Below are positions 1 to 6,917 of a DNA stretch of 64,000 nt, piece after piece (position 1 is the first letter of the stretch; every line of letters starts with the position of its first letter). The translations under genes and the position numbers were made by a program. Under the pieces are notes generated by a model. The model was given only the letters and a program-made list of their open reading frames with translations, searched no databases and was not told where the DNA came from. The DNA is taken from assembly GCF_014672715.2 (NCBI RefSeq), contig NZ_CP058566.2, positions 1,364,001 through 1,428,000 on the forward strand. Reading direction: 5' to 3'. This DNA comes from Dehalogenimonas etheniformans (GTDB lineage: Bacteria > Chloroflexota > Dehalococcoidia > Dehalococcoidales > Dehalococcoidaceae).

Positions 1-47
1 AAAGAAATCGCCACCATGAAAATGAAGATCCCAAGCTCGATAATCAT
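1..47 (-). CDS. Membrane protein N-terminus, cut by window edge
   Basis: An ATG at 47 on the minus strand opens a reading frame that runs off the left edge. It reads M-I-I-E-L-G-I-F-I-F-M-V-A-I-S, so the visible part is hydrophobic and could be a first membrane helix. The ATG overlaps the TGA stop of the receiver gene in an ATGA junction, so the two are probably one operon with translational coupling. A membrane sensor or transporter linked to the receiver is possible, but too little is visible to name a family. Confidence 0.45.
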   Translation of the reverse strand, partial: MIIELGIFIFMVAIS

Positions 48-391
48 TGTCTCGCCTCCCAAAGGGTTGCTTTCACCCGTTCCTGTAGTTCGATCTTATC
101 CAGTGGTTTGTACAGGTAGTCGTCAGCTCCGGCATCCAGGGCTCCAATCAGCCGCTCCGCACTGCCGTTGTGATCTGCGAGGAGAATGACCGGAACGCCG
201 GGCCGGGTTTTGAGGCCGCTTAAAATCTCATCCGATGCATTGTGCTCAAGGTCGACAATGACCAATCCGGCGGAATCAATACCGCCTTGTCCAGGCCAAG
301 TGCTGACTTTAACGCCTGATATGCTCCTTTCGAGGGTCCTTTTAATGTCCATGAAGACGTCACGATTGTCTTCGGCAACGAGTATGTCCAT
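44..391 (-). CDS. Receiver-only response regulator
   Basis: About 115 residues made of one CheY-like receiver domain with no output domain. The start M-D-I-L-V-A-E-D-N carries the acidic pocket after beta-1. The likely phospho-acceptor is the Asp of V-I-V-D-L, followed by V-I-L-L-A-D and the conserved Lys of Y-K-P-L-D near the end. The ATG at 391 is preferred over the longer frame from 451 because GAGGGG lies just upstream and because the receiver fold starts there. It overlaps the next gene leftwards by ATGA. A receiver with no DNA-binding part would act through protein contacts or as a phosphate shuttle. Confidence 0.85.
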   Translation of the reverse strand: MDILVAEDNRDVFMDIKRTLERSISGVKVSTWPGQGGIDSAGLVIVDLEHNASDEILSGLKTRPGVPVILLADHNGSAERLIGALDAGADDYLYKPLDKIELQERVKATLWEARQ

Positions 392-499
392 TTTCCCCTC
401 GCGTTCCCTGATTGATACCAGTCTAAATGAACACACCCACGCACCCGGCAACAGCTTGCAACAGTAAAAAAACTGTAAGAAGCATAATTGGCACTAACA

Positions 500-519
500 A
501 ACACGTAAAAAAACCAAGT
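500..519 (-). promoter_or_regulatory. Weak copy of the 20-bp dyad upstream of receiver gene
   Basis: Read on the minus strand: ACTTGGTT-TTTT-TACGTGTT. The right half matches the shared half-site (TACGTATT) at 7 of 8 positions; the left half is poor. TACAGT lies 22 bases further on, at 472-477, as a possible -10. The geometry is close to, but not identical with, the six better copies in this window, so this one is tentative. Confidence 0.35.
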
Positions 520-544
520 GACACGAAAGGTAACAATCTTCATA

Positions 545-576
545 AAACAAGGCTCTCCTTTCGGAGAGCCTTGTTT
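545..576 (-). terminator. Rho-independent terminator of OmpR-type regulator gene
   Basis: A 14-bp perfect stem (545-558 with 563-576) closes on a 4-base loop. On the minus strand it is followed by a short T-rich run. It lies 19 bases past the stop codon of the response regulator gene at 595. Confidence 0.85.
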
Positions 577-594
577 GGCTAACGTTTGTTCCGG

Positions 595-1275
595 TTACGA
601 CGGAGAAATCAAGCGGAAACCGATTCCTCTCTCGTTAACCAGCATGGGCGACCGGGCATCAGCCTCCAGCTTGGCTCTCAAGCGGTCAACATATACCCTA
701 ATGGCTTTGCTTGAGCCGGGGTAGTCCTCACCCCACAGCTCACGTGCGATGCTGCGATAAGAGGTGACCTGGCCGCAGTTGCGCATCAGGTGCTGGAGGA
801 TGATATTTTCTGCCCGGGTCAAAGGCACTTCCCGCCCCATGAAATATGCCCGATGGATAAAGGCATCCAAACGCAACAAACCACTGACCAGTGATTGACT
901 TTCAGCTCGCCCACGTACCCGCCGCAGAAGGGCTTTGGTCCGGGCGATGAATTCGATCTGCTTGATCGGCTTGGTCAGGCATTCATCGGCGCCGATGTCC
1001 AGGCAGCGGACAAGATCGACTTCGTTCAAATCGTTTTTGACGGCGACGATGGGCACCATTGAGAAAAGTACCAGTCTTTTCAGGAAATCGAAACCGCTCA
1101 TATCGGGCAGTTTGAGATCAGTGACCACAAGATCAAAACGTTCCCGTTCCGCCAGGTCCAATCCTTCTTCGCCTGAAGAACATGGAACTACACTCACATC
1201 AGGCCACGGGATTTTGAGAGTTGAACCGATGATTTCGGTACATTCTGGATCACCGTCGATAACGAGTACTTGCAT
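595..1275 (-). CDS. OmpR/PhoB-type response regulator
   Basis: About 226 residues. The N-terminal receiver runs over about residues 1-115, with phospho-acceptor Asp in L-V-V-T-D-L-K and conserved Lys in T-K-P-I-K. A C-terminal winged-helix (Trans_reg_C) domain covers about 135-225, recognised by L-T-R-A-E-N-I-I-L-Q-H-L, E-L-W-G and I-R-V-Y-V-D-R-L-R-A-K-L. It should bind DNA when phosphorylated. The ATG at 1275 is chosen over the frame start at 1311 because AAGGGG lies a few bases upstream. No histidine kinase is adjacent within the window. Its own promoter carries the shared 20-bp dyad, so it is either a member of that regulon or its autoregulated controller. Confidence 0.9.
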   Translation of the reverse strand: MQVLVIDGDPECTEIIGSTLKIPWPDVSVVPCSSGEEGLDLAERERFDLVVTDLKLPDMSGFDFLKRLVLFSMVPIVAVKNDLNEVDLVRCLDIGADECLTKPIKQIEFIARTKALLRRVRGRAESQSLVSGLLRLDAFIHRAYFMGREVPLTRAENIILQHLMRNCGQVTSYRSIARELWGEDYPGSSKAIRVYVDRLRAKLEADARSPMLVNERGIGFRLISPS

Positions 1276-1315
1276 CTGTCCCCTTTGCTGATCAAGAATC
1301 CGATCTAGCAATTTG

Positions 1316-1362
1316 ATTTTAGGTCTTGTGCAGGTGAGGACAAATACGTATTGCTACCTATT
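1316..1362 (-). promoter_or_regulatory. Dyad operator plus promoter of OmpR-type regulator
   Basis: On the minus strand: AATAGGTA-GCAA-TACGTATT (1362-1343), then 21 bases, then -10 TAAAAT (1321-1316). The -35 TTTGTC (1344-1339) starts with the last two T of the dyad and is 17 bases from the -10. The predicted transcript starts near 1309 and leaves room for the Shine-Dalgarno sequence before the ATG at 1275. Confidence 0.7.
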
Positions 1363-1452
1363 TTTGACTGAAACGGTACTAATTCTCTCAATTACATCAT
1401 TTGCAATATTAATACCGATAACATTGAGGGCCACGGAAAGGCTTATTAAGAG

Positions 1453-1713
1453 TTAACCACCCATACGGCGGTAGTACAAATAAAGGGCGATAGCGATAGC
1501 CAGAATGATAAAGGAAACGATGTTGGCGGAAATAATAACGACATCTCCCAAATGGATGCCGTAAATGCCCCATATGGTTACTCCAATCAAGAACTGGCCC
1601 AGAGTCATGAGGCTGATATCCTTGACGCACCTGGTACGCCGCATCTTGATGATCTGTGGAACAAAACCAAAGGTCGTCAAGAGGGCCGCAATGGCGCCCA
1701 CCACATACCACAT
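1453..1713 (-). CDS. SemiSWEET/PQ-loop family small transporter
   Basis: 86 residues with three predicted membrane helices. The F-V-P-Q-I in the first helix is the PQ-loop motif that defines the MtN3/SWEET superfamily. Single three-helix units of this length are SemiSWEETs, which dimerise to form a sugar or small-solute uniporter; the substrate cannot be told from sequence. The Shine-Dalgarno AAAGGAG stands before the ATG at 1713. The gene is divergent from the Smr gene, with overlapping promoters between them. Confidence 0.8.
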   Translation of the reverse strand: MWYVVGAIAALLTTFGFVPQIIKMRRTRCVKDISLMTLGQFLIGVTIWGIYGIHLGDVVIISANIVSFIILAIAIALYLYYRRMGG

Positions 1714-1746
1714 TCGAACGCTTCTCCTTTGTTTCTCATGGGGTCT

Positions 1747-1776
1747 TTGTCTTTATGTAACGTGGCATTATACAAT
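1747..1776. promoter_or_regulatory. Overlapping divergent promoters, SemiSWEET and Smr genes
   Basis: Plus strand: TTGTCT (1747-1752), 18 bases, TACAAT (1771-1776), serving the TTG start at 1806. Minus strand: TATAAT at 1772-1767 serving the SemiSWEET gene. The two -10 boxes overlap, so the two genes may compete for polymerase. Confidence 0.5.
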
Positions 1777-1805
1777 AATTTAATTTACTTACTAACGGAG
1801 GAACC

Positions 1806-2060
1806 TTGGCAAAGTTGGCGCTGGATCTCCATGACATCTACAATCGCGGCGCGGCGATCGAATCTGAACTCAACCGGGTGATCTCCGAGGCGGTGGCAAA
1901 AAAAGTTTCAATAGTCGAGATAATCCCAGGAAAGGGCTCCGGCCAGTTGAAAAAACACGTTCTCAGGTTCCTGGCCCAACCAGAGATAAAGAAGCTGTAC
2001 CACCGGATTGAGAAGGATGACAAAAACTTCGGGCGCATCTTCGTGCATTTCCGGTTTTAA
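1806..2060 (+). CDS. Stand-alone Smr-domain protein
   Basis: 84 residues, essentially one Smr domain. L-D-L-H-D at the N-terminus corresponds to the LDLHG signature and I-I-P-G-K-G-S-G-Q-L-K to the H-G-x-G-x-G loop, with Pro in place of the usual His. Smr domains act as DNA or RNA endonucleases or nucleic-acid binders and are best known at the end of MutS2. The start codon is TTG, fixed by GGAGG six bases upstream. The replaced His may mean weaker or altered nuclease activity. Confidence 0.8.
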   Translation: MAKLALDLHDIYNRGAAIESELNRVISEAVAKKVSIVEIIPGKGSGQLKKHVLRFLAQPEIKKLYHRIEKDDKNFGRIFVHFRF

Positions 2061-2086
2061 AGCTCACTTGCGGTCCCCAAAATCAA

Positions 2087-2133
2087 AATACGTACTTGTA
2101 CCAATTGACCGAAAGTTCTCCGGCATATACAGT
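2087..2133 (+). promoter_or_regulatory. Dyad operator plus promoter of glutaredoxin gene
   Basis: AATACGTA-CTTG-TACCAATT (2087-2106), 21 bases, then TACAGT (2128-2133) as -10. The -35 TTGACC (2105-2110) begins with the last two T of the dyad and is 17 bases from the -10. The layout is the same as in front of five other genes in the window. Confidence 0.65.
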
Positions 2134-2173
2134 GGACGTGTTGGACACCTTCACGAAGACAGGATAAACAGAG

Positions 2174-2416
2174 ATGGCTGACGAGATTATCATGTACGGC
2201 ACTACCTGGTGCCCCGATTGCTACCGGGCGAAGAGCTTCCTCAACAGCAGGGGAATCCCGTTCAAGTGGATCGACATCGCCACCGACCCCGCTGCCACAG
2301 CCGAGGTGGAACGCATAAACAAGGGCAACCGCAGCGTACCCACGATTGTCTTTCCGGATGGCTCCATCCTGGTTGAACCTTCTAATTCGGAATTGGAGAA
2401 GAAACTCAGTCCCTGA
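2174..2416 (+). CDS. Glutaredoxin-like / mycoredoxin-type thiol reductase
   Basis: 80 residues with a thioredoxin fold. The redox motif C-P-D-C sits at about residues 13-16 (T-T-W-C-P-D-C-Y-R-A-K) and the cis-Pro in S-V-P-T-I at about 55-57. The W-C-P-[DY]-C context resembles actinobacterial mycoredoxin and NrdH-like proteins more than classical glutaredoxin. It would reduce disulfides in the cytoplasm with a low-molecular-weight thiol or thioredoxin reductase. It forms its own transcription unit, with the dyad promoter in front and a terminator about 100 bases behind. Confidence 0.85.
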   Translation: MADEIIMYGTTWCPDCYRAKSFLNSRGIPFKWIDIATDPAATAEVERINKGNRSVPTIVFPDGSILVEPSNSELEKKLSP

Positions 2417-2515
2417 TCATCGAACTAAGTAACCAAACACGAGTTTATCCGTACCATCGTCCCAAGGACTTAGTACCGTTACAGCCAACTTCTACAGCCT
2501 CATTTTATCAAGATT

Positions 2516-2554
2516 ACGAGACTTCCTAAACAACAATACGGGAGGTCTCGTCTT
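2516..2554 (+). terminator. Terminator after glutaredoxin gene
   Basis: An 11-bp stem with one G-T pair (2516-2526 with 2541-2551), a 14-base loop and a short T run. It is the only strong hairpin between 2416 and 2660. Confidence 0.65.
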
Positions 2555-2659
2555 TAATCAGGTAGGTTTCCCAATTTCGCAAAGCCGATCCAATTGGTAC
2601 GATTCTGGTGTATCAAAAACGGTAAGGACAAGCGCGAACTCTGCGAAAGGAGAAACAAA

Positions 2660-2860
2660 ATGCCTGTGATGATTGGACTCGTCGGTGGTTTTTTAAACGG
2701 ACTGGGGATCGATCTCCTGTCAAAAGGCAACTATGCCCTAGGGATCGCCTGGTTTTTGATGGGGTTTGCTGTAGCGTGGATGCTCTACATGAGGGTGCGG
2801 GAAGACCAGAAGGCCGCCGTCAAAGTGGCGGTTAAGCGCCAGGATGATGACCCTAAATAA
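2660..2860 (+). CDS. Small two-helix membrane protein, unknown function
   Basis: 66 residues. Two hydrophobic stretches (about 1-20 and 27-46) precede a basic and acidic tail. AAAGGAG at 2646-2652 fixes the ATG at 2660 and rules out the longer frame from 2594. No family is recognised. It sits between the glutaredoxin terminator and the DUF502 promoter, so it is probably transcribed alone. Confidence 0.65.
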   Translation: MPVMIGLVGGFLNGLGIDLLSKGNYALGIAWFLMGFAVAWMLYMRVREDQKAAVKVAVKRQDDDPK

Positions 2861-2946
2861 ATGTCGTTCACGCCAATGATCTCTATTCTTGCCAGAAGAT
2901 TTGATGTCACAATTGAAAGTGGAGAACTAGTAACGCAACTGTTATA

Positions 2947-2993
2947 AATAGGTAATTGTACTTATTTCAAACACCCAGGATTTCTGCCATAAT
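2947..2993 (+). promoter_or_regulatory. Dyad operator plus promoter of DUF502 gene
   Basis: AATAGGTA-ATTG-TACTTATT (2947-2966), 21 bases, -10 CATAAT (2988-2993). The -35 TTTCAA (2965-2970) starts with the last two T of the dyad, with a 17-base spacer. Transcription would start near 3000, ahead of the ATG at 3016. Confidence 0.7.
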
Positions 2994-3015
2994 ATTTTGT
3001 AAGGTAAAATGCAAC

Positions 3016-3789
3016 ATGGCAGAAAAAAAGAATAATCCGATTCTAACTTCTCTCAGGAAAGACTTCATTTCAGGTCTGTTATTCCTGGTCCCATTCCTAG
3101 CCGCAATTGTAATCTTGCTCTGGGTCTTCAACACTATCGATGGGTTCCTCCAACCGATCATAAAACTGTTCTTCGGTAGAGAGATCGTAGGCTTGGGGCT
3201 AGCAAGCACCATCGTCCTCATCTTGCTCATAGGACTGATTCTTCACAACTACCTCGGCCGTTTCGTGCTTAAATCTCTCGACAAGGGACTGGAGCACGTG
3301 CCCATTTTTTCACAGGTTTACACTGGCGCCAAGCAGGTTATGTCTTCACTTGGCGGCGCTAAAAATGCCGCGTTTAAAGAAGCGGTGCTCGTTGATTTTC
3401 CGCAGAAAGGCGTAAAATCCCTGGCATTCATCACGAACGAATTGGAGGACGACAGGGGGGAAAAGATCTTCGTCGTCTATGTTCCCGGGTCACCGAACCC
3501 GACTTCGGGATTCCTCCAACTGCTTCGCGAGCATCAAATTGTCAGACCTGAGCTTGCCGTTGATTGCGCCATGCGTATGATTGTGTCCTGCGGCATGGTT
3601 ACGCCTGACAAATGCCACACTTTCGGGCTCGCGGACGGCTATCGAGCTGCGGTCGGTGCTCCTCAGGAAGTTCTGGGAGAAGGCGCCCTGCCTCAAGGCG
3701 TTCCTATTTCACTCTCGGAGGTTGAGAACCTCAAGATCAGTTCCTGCAAACTGGAAGAACAGGAGAAGATGAAAATACAATCTGAGTAA
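3016..3789 (+). CDS. DUF502 family membrane protein
   Basis: 257 residues. Two N-terminal transmembrane helices (about 18-40 and 58-80) are followed by a soluble domain with the family hallmark P-I-F-S-Q-V-Y-T-G-A-K-Q and a V-Y-V-P-G-S-P-N-P-T-S-G block. DUF502 proteins are widespread in bacteria and plants, with no settled biochemical role. The ATG at 3016 is chosen because the family begins with the charged stretch before helix 1 and because the promoter lies just upstream, which makes the longer frame from 2956 impossible. The acidic and basic C-terminal tail is not conserved. Confidence 0.85.
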   Translation: MAEKKNNPILTSLRKDFISGLLFLVPFLAAIVILLWVFNTIDGFLQPIIKLFFGREIVGLGLASTIVLILLIGLILHNYLGRFVLKSLDKGLEHVPIFSQVYTGAKQVMSSLGGAKNAAFKEAVLVDFPQKGVKSLAFITNELEDDRGEKIFVVYVPGSPNPTSGFLQLLREHQIVRPELAVDCAMRMIVSCGMVTPDKCHTFGLADGYRAAVGAPQEVLGEGALPQGVPISLSEVENLKISSCKLEEQEKMKIQSE

Positions 3790-3865
3790 TCCCTGCCTCA
3801 TCAACCTGTAGACGGTTATTCAAAGAGCGATAAAATAAGATCCCTAAACCATTTCGGAGAGCAAT

Positions 3866-4078
3866 ATGAAGTTGAAACAAAATCTCGGGCCGACAGATGG
3901 CCTTATCAGGGCGGTTCTCGGCATAGGTCTGTTCGTGATCGCCAATTTCGTTGTTGAAGGCGTTGCCGATGGGATCCTTGAGCTTCTGGGCGCCATTCTG
4001 ATCCTGACCGCGGTGATTGGATATAGCCCAGTATATGCACTGTTTAAAATTTCCACCCGCAAACCTGACCAGAGCTGA
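3866..4078 (+). CDS. YgaP-like membrane protein (DUF2892)
   Basis: 70 residues. The N-G-like start with G-P-T-D-G-L-I-R followed by two hydrophobic helices (about 15-32 and 36-54) is the DUF2892/YgaP transmembrane signature. In YgaP the same unit anchors a rhodanese domain; here it stands alone. GGAGAG precedes the ATG. A weak hairpin follows the stop. Confidence 0.8.
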   Translation: MKLKQNLGPTDGLIRAVLGIGLFVIANFVVEGVADGILELLGAILILTAVIGYSPVYALFKISTRKPDQS

Positions 4079-4116
4079 TTGGTCCGGGTTTTAAATTCCG
4101 AGGATTATCTCTCAAA

Positions 4117-4143
4117 ATATCCCTTCGTTGTAGAGGGATTTTA
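4117..4143 (+). terminator. Weak terminator-like hairpin
   Basis: Short stem ATCCCT/AGGGAT (4119-4124 with 4134-4139) followed by TTTTA. It lies between the YgaP-like gene and the cyclophilin promoter. Confidence 0.45.
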
Positions 4144-4164
4144 GCTGTAATCAAACCTCAATCC

Positions 4165-4194
4165 TTGGTAAAATAAACCGATTTCCCGTATGAT
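4165..4194 (+). promoter_or_regulatory. Promoter of cyclophilin pair
   Basis: TTGGTA (4165-4170), 18 bases, TATGAT (4189-4194). It lies 32 bases upstream of the ATG at 4227, with AAAAGGA as ribosome-binding site. Confidence 0.5.
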
Positions 4195-4226
4195 TAAGCT
4201 AAAACATCTTCTTAAAAGGATTACAA

Positions 4227-4799
4227 ATGCATTCTATTAAGGCCCTAATGATAATGGCGTTGCTTGCCTTATTGGCAGTAACTGGCTGCAGCACCAAAAT
4301 CACCTATGCGACCATCGAAACCAACATGGGATCGTTCAAGATCGAACTTTTCACCAAGGACGCCCCAAAAACTTGCGAGAATTTCATTTCACTGACCAAC
4401 AAGGGCTTTTACGACCAAACAACCGGAAACAAGGTCGTTTTCCATCGGATTTATAAAAACTTCATGGTCCAGACCGGCGACCCGACAGGTACCGGGGCCG
4501 GCGGTCCGGGCTATACCTTCGCCGACGAACTGCCGCCCAAACGACCTTATGATCCGGGCATCGTGGCTATGGCCAACTCCGGACCGAACACCAACGGCAG
4601 CCAGTTTTTCATCTGCACCGGGTCGATGGCAAGGAACCTGGATCAGACCCCCAACTATACCCAATTCGGGAGAGTGGTGTCGGGTATGGACGTCGTATTG
4701 GCGATAGAAGCCGTGCCGGTAATCAATAACGGAGCCGGAGAAGTCTCCAAACCTGTCGATCCGCCTTACATCATCAAGATCACCATCGAAAAAGCTTAA
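4227..4799 (+). CDS. Cyclophilin-type peptidyl-prolyl isomerase, lipoprotein
   Basis: 190 residues. A lipoprotein signal peptide ends in the lipobox L-A-V-T-G-C (Cys about 21), so the enzyme is anchored outside the cytoplasmic membrane. The cyclophilin domain follows: V-F-H-R-I with catalytic Arg, F-M-V-Q-T-G-D-P-T-G-T-G, the G-I-V-A-M-A-N-S-G-P-N-T-N-G-S-Q-F-F-I core, and a closing F-G-R-V-V-S-G-M-D. It should speed folding of exported proteins by cis-trans isomerisation of proline bonds. A close cytoplasmic paralogue follows 42 bases downstream, pointing to a tandem duplication. Confidence 0.93.
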   Translation: MHSIKALMIMALLALLAVTGCSTKITYATIETNMGSFKIELFTKDAPKTCENFISLTNKGFYDQTTGNKVVFHRIYKNFMVQTGDPTGTGAGGPGYTFADELPPKRPYDPGIVAMANSGPNTNGSQFFICTGSMARNLDQTPNYTQFGRVVSGMDVVLAIEAVPVINNGAGEVSKPVDPPYIIKITIEKA

Positions 4800-4841
4800 A
4801 TTAAAATAGGTAAGAGATAATACTTCGAGAAAGGAAATCCG

Positions 4842-5387
4842 ATGCCCGAATCCGCCAAACGTTGGAACACACCACCCGCCATGGAGATCGATCCGGCAAA
4901 AAAATATACAGCCACAGTGAACACGAGCCTTGGAACGTTCAAGGTCCAATTGTTCGCCAAGGAAAGCCCCAAAACGGTCAATAATTTCGTCTTCTTGTCC
5001 CGGCAGGGGTTTTACAGCGGGGTGATCTTTCACCGCATTATTAAATTGTTCATGATCCAAACCGGAGATCCCACCGGCAGCGGAGCCGGTGGTCCGGGAT
5101 ACAGATTTGCCGACGAACTCCCGGTCAAGCATTCCTATGATCCGGGAATCGTAGCTATGGCCAACGCCGGACCGAATACCAATGGCAGCCAGTTTTTCAT
5201 CTGCACCGGACCGCAGTCCAAAGGCCTCGACGGATGCCCGAATTACACCCAGTTCGGTCAGATTATCGAAGGTATGGATATCGTTCAAAAGATCGCCGGC
5301 GTTCCGGTCAGGCGTTCTCCTCACGGCGAGATGTCCAGCCCTGTCGACCCTCCGGTAATCCAGTCTATCGAAATCTCGGAAATGTAG
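4842..5387 (+). CDS. Cyclophilin-type peptidyl-prolyl isomerase, cytoplasmic
   Basis: 181 residues, the second member of a tandem pair. It has no signal peptide; the N-terminus is a polar extension of about 20 residues before the cyclophilin fold. Active-site blocks are intact: F-H-R-I-I, F-M-I-Q-T-G-D-P-T-G-S-G, and G-P-N-T-N-G-S-Q-F-F-I-C-T. The ATG at 4842 has AAAGGA upstream. With the lipoprotein copy this gives one isomerase on each side of the membrane. Confidence 0.93.
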   Translation: MPESAKRWNTPPAMEIDPAKKYTATVNTSLGTFKVQLFAKESPKTVNNFVFLSRQGFYSGVIFHRIIKLFMIQTGDPTGSGAGGPGYRFADELPVKHSYDPGIVAMANAGPNTNGSQFFICTGPQSKGLDGCPNYTQFGQIIEGMDIVQKIAGVPVRRSPHGEMSSPVDPPVIQSIEISEM

Positions 5388-5417
5388 GCCCAGGTTTTCT
5401 CAGCCCATTGGTTGACA

Positions 5418-5819
5418 ATGACCGACAAAACCATAATCCAACTGGCGGTATTCGAAGCCCCGGCAAGGCGGGTGTACGATGCGCTGATGAATTCCGAACA
5501 GCACTCGGCATTCACCGGCGATACGGCTTCGATCGACGCCAGGATGGGAGGACGTTTCAAGGCTTACGGCGATTACATTAGCGGCACTTTCCGTGAGATC
5601 GTTCCCGGGAAAAAGATCGTGCAAGATTGGCGAGCATCGGACTGGCCGCCCGGGGTTTTCTCGATCGTAACCATTCAACTTCAAGGAAAAAACGAAGTAA
5701 CTACCCTACGCCTGACCCAGGAAGGGGTGCCGGAGACATTCGCCGAGGAAATCTCTCAGGGCTGGCACGATTTCTACTGGGACCGCCTTCGTGAATACCT
5801 GGAAAAAGACGGGCATTGA
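5418..5819 (+). CDS. AHSA1/SRPBCC-type START-fold protein
   Basis: 133 residues. The sequence follows the AHSA1 pattern: a first strand with F-E-A-P-A-R-R-V-Y-D-A-L, then F-T-G-D, then F-K-A-Y-G-D-Y-I-S-G-T, I-V-Q-D-W-R and a final Trp-rich helix W-H-D-F-Y-W-D-R-L. This helix-grip fold binds hydrophobic ligands or partner proteins; bacterial members are mostly uncharacterised. The ATG at 5418 is preferred to the TTG at 5412. It may be co-transcribed with the cyclophilins, 30 bases upstream, and ends at a strong hairpin. Confidence 0.75.
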   Translation: MTDKTIIQLAVFEAPARRVYDALMNSEQHSAFTGDTASIDARMGGRFKAYGDYISGTFREIVPGKKIVQDWRASDWPPGVFSIVTIQLQGKNEVTTLRLTQEGVPETFAEEISQGWHDFYWDRLREYLEKDGH

Positions 5820-5850
5820 GCCAAGCTACGATCACTTGTATGAACCTGAA

Positions 5851-5883
5851 TCAGGGCGGCCTTTCCAGAAAAGGCTGCCCTGA
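5851..5883 (+). terminator. Hairpin terminator after AHSA1-like gene
   Basis: A 14-bp stem with one G-T pair (5851-5864 with 5870-5883) and a 5-base loop. The T run behind it is poor. It separates the AHSA1-like gene from the MoxR gene. Confidence 0.6.
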
Positions 5884-5898
5884 CTTATAATGAAAGAC

Positions 5899-6888
5899 AT
5901 GGTTATGGAAAGTTTTCCGGCTTCAAAAAAGGCTGATCAGACTTTCTCCTGGGCCTACCGTTCCGCAGCTGAAATAGTCGAGAACGTCGGCAAGGTAATA
6001 GTAGGTAAGAACGAAGCCATCAGGTTGGCGGTCATAGCCGTCATGAGCGGCGGGCACCTGTTGATAGAAGACGCACCGGGCGTCGGCAAAACGATGCTGG
6101 CGCGTGCGCTGGCGCGCTCGCTGGAGTGTTCTTTCAAACGCATCCAGTTCACCCCCGACATGCTGCCCGGAGATATCACAGGGACGACGGTATACAACCA
6201 GAAATCGGGAGATTTCGAATTCCGGGCGGGCCCGGTAATGGCTCAGATCGTCCTGGCTGACGAGATCAACCGGGCGACGCCCAAGGTTCAATCGGCGCTG
6301 CTCGAATGTATGGAGGAGCGCCAGATTTCCGTCGATGGCATAACCCATCCGATGCCGGCGCCGTTCCATGTACTGGCAACCCAAAATCCGATCGAGTATG
6401 AAGGCACATTTCCCCTGCCCGAGACGCAACTCGACCGTTTTGCCCTCCGTTTGTCCCTCGGTTTCCCGGACCCGGCCGGTGAACTGACAATCCTCGAAAA
6501 CCAGCGACGCCATCATCCGATAGAGGACCTTGGACCGGTAATCCATGCCGAGGACCTGGTCACTCTTCAAACGATCGTCAAAGAGGTATTCGTAGACCGG
6601 CTGGTCAGCGAATACATAGTATCCATTTCCGGCGCCACCCGGAAACACCCGGCACTGTACCTTGGAGTATCACCCAGGGGCTCGCTGGCTTTGTTCCGAA
6701 CCGCCCAGGCGCACGCCCTACTGTCTGGACGGGACTACGTTCTACCTGATGACGTCAAAGCCTTGGCGGTGCCGGTATTGGCCCACCGGCTGGTGCTCGA
6801 TCCGTCGAGCGCCCACAAAACCGGCAGCCGTGAAATTATCAGCGAACTGATTACGACAATCCCAGTTCCGGGGGCTTCGGGCAGGTAA
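5899..6888 (+). CDS. MoxR-family AAA+ ATPase
   Basis: About 329 residues. Walker A is D-A-P-G-V-G-K-T, Walker B is [10 protein letters not shown], sensor 1 is [10 protein letters not shown], and Arg fingers and a MoxR lid follow. MoxR ATPases work as chaperones that mature protein complexes, usually encoded next to a DUF58 protein as here. Start choice: three ATGs (5890, 5899, 5905) are in frame. TATAAT at 5886-5891 overlaps the first, and 5899 lies 7 bases behind it with no Shine-Dalgarno sequence, so a leaderless mRNA starting at 5899 is possible. Next gene is 29 bases downstream. Confidence 0.9.
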   Translation: MVMESFPASKKADQTFSWAYRSAAEIVENVGKVIVGKNEAIRLAVIAVMSGGHLLIEDAPGVGKTMLARALARSLECSFKRIQFTPDMLPGDITGTTVYNQKSGDFEFRAGPVMAQIVLADEINRATPKVQSALLECMEERQISVDGITHPMPAPFHVLATQNPIEYEGTFPLPETQLDRFALRLSLGFPDPAGELTILENQRRHHPIEDLGPVIHAEDLVTLQTIVKEVFVDRLVSEYIVSISGATRKHPALYLGVSPRGSLALFRTAQAHALLSGRDYVLPDDVKALAVPVLAHRLVLDPSSAHKTGSREIISELITTIPVPGASGR

Positions 6889-6917
6889 AACAACTTCTCA
6901 TTTGAGGGGTACGGCGG

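Noticed and set aside
4389-5324. 311-residue minus-strand open frame across both cyclophilin genes
   Set aside because: It is antisense to two clear cyclophilin genes; its internal repeat only mirrors the tandem duplication.
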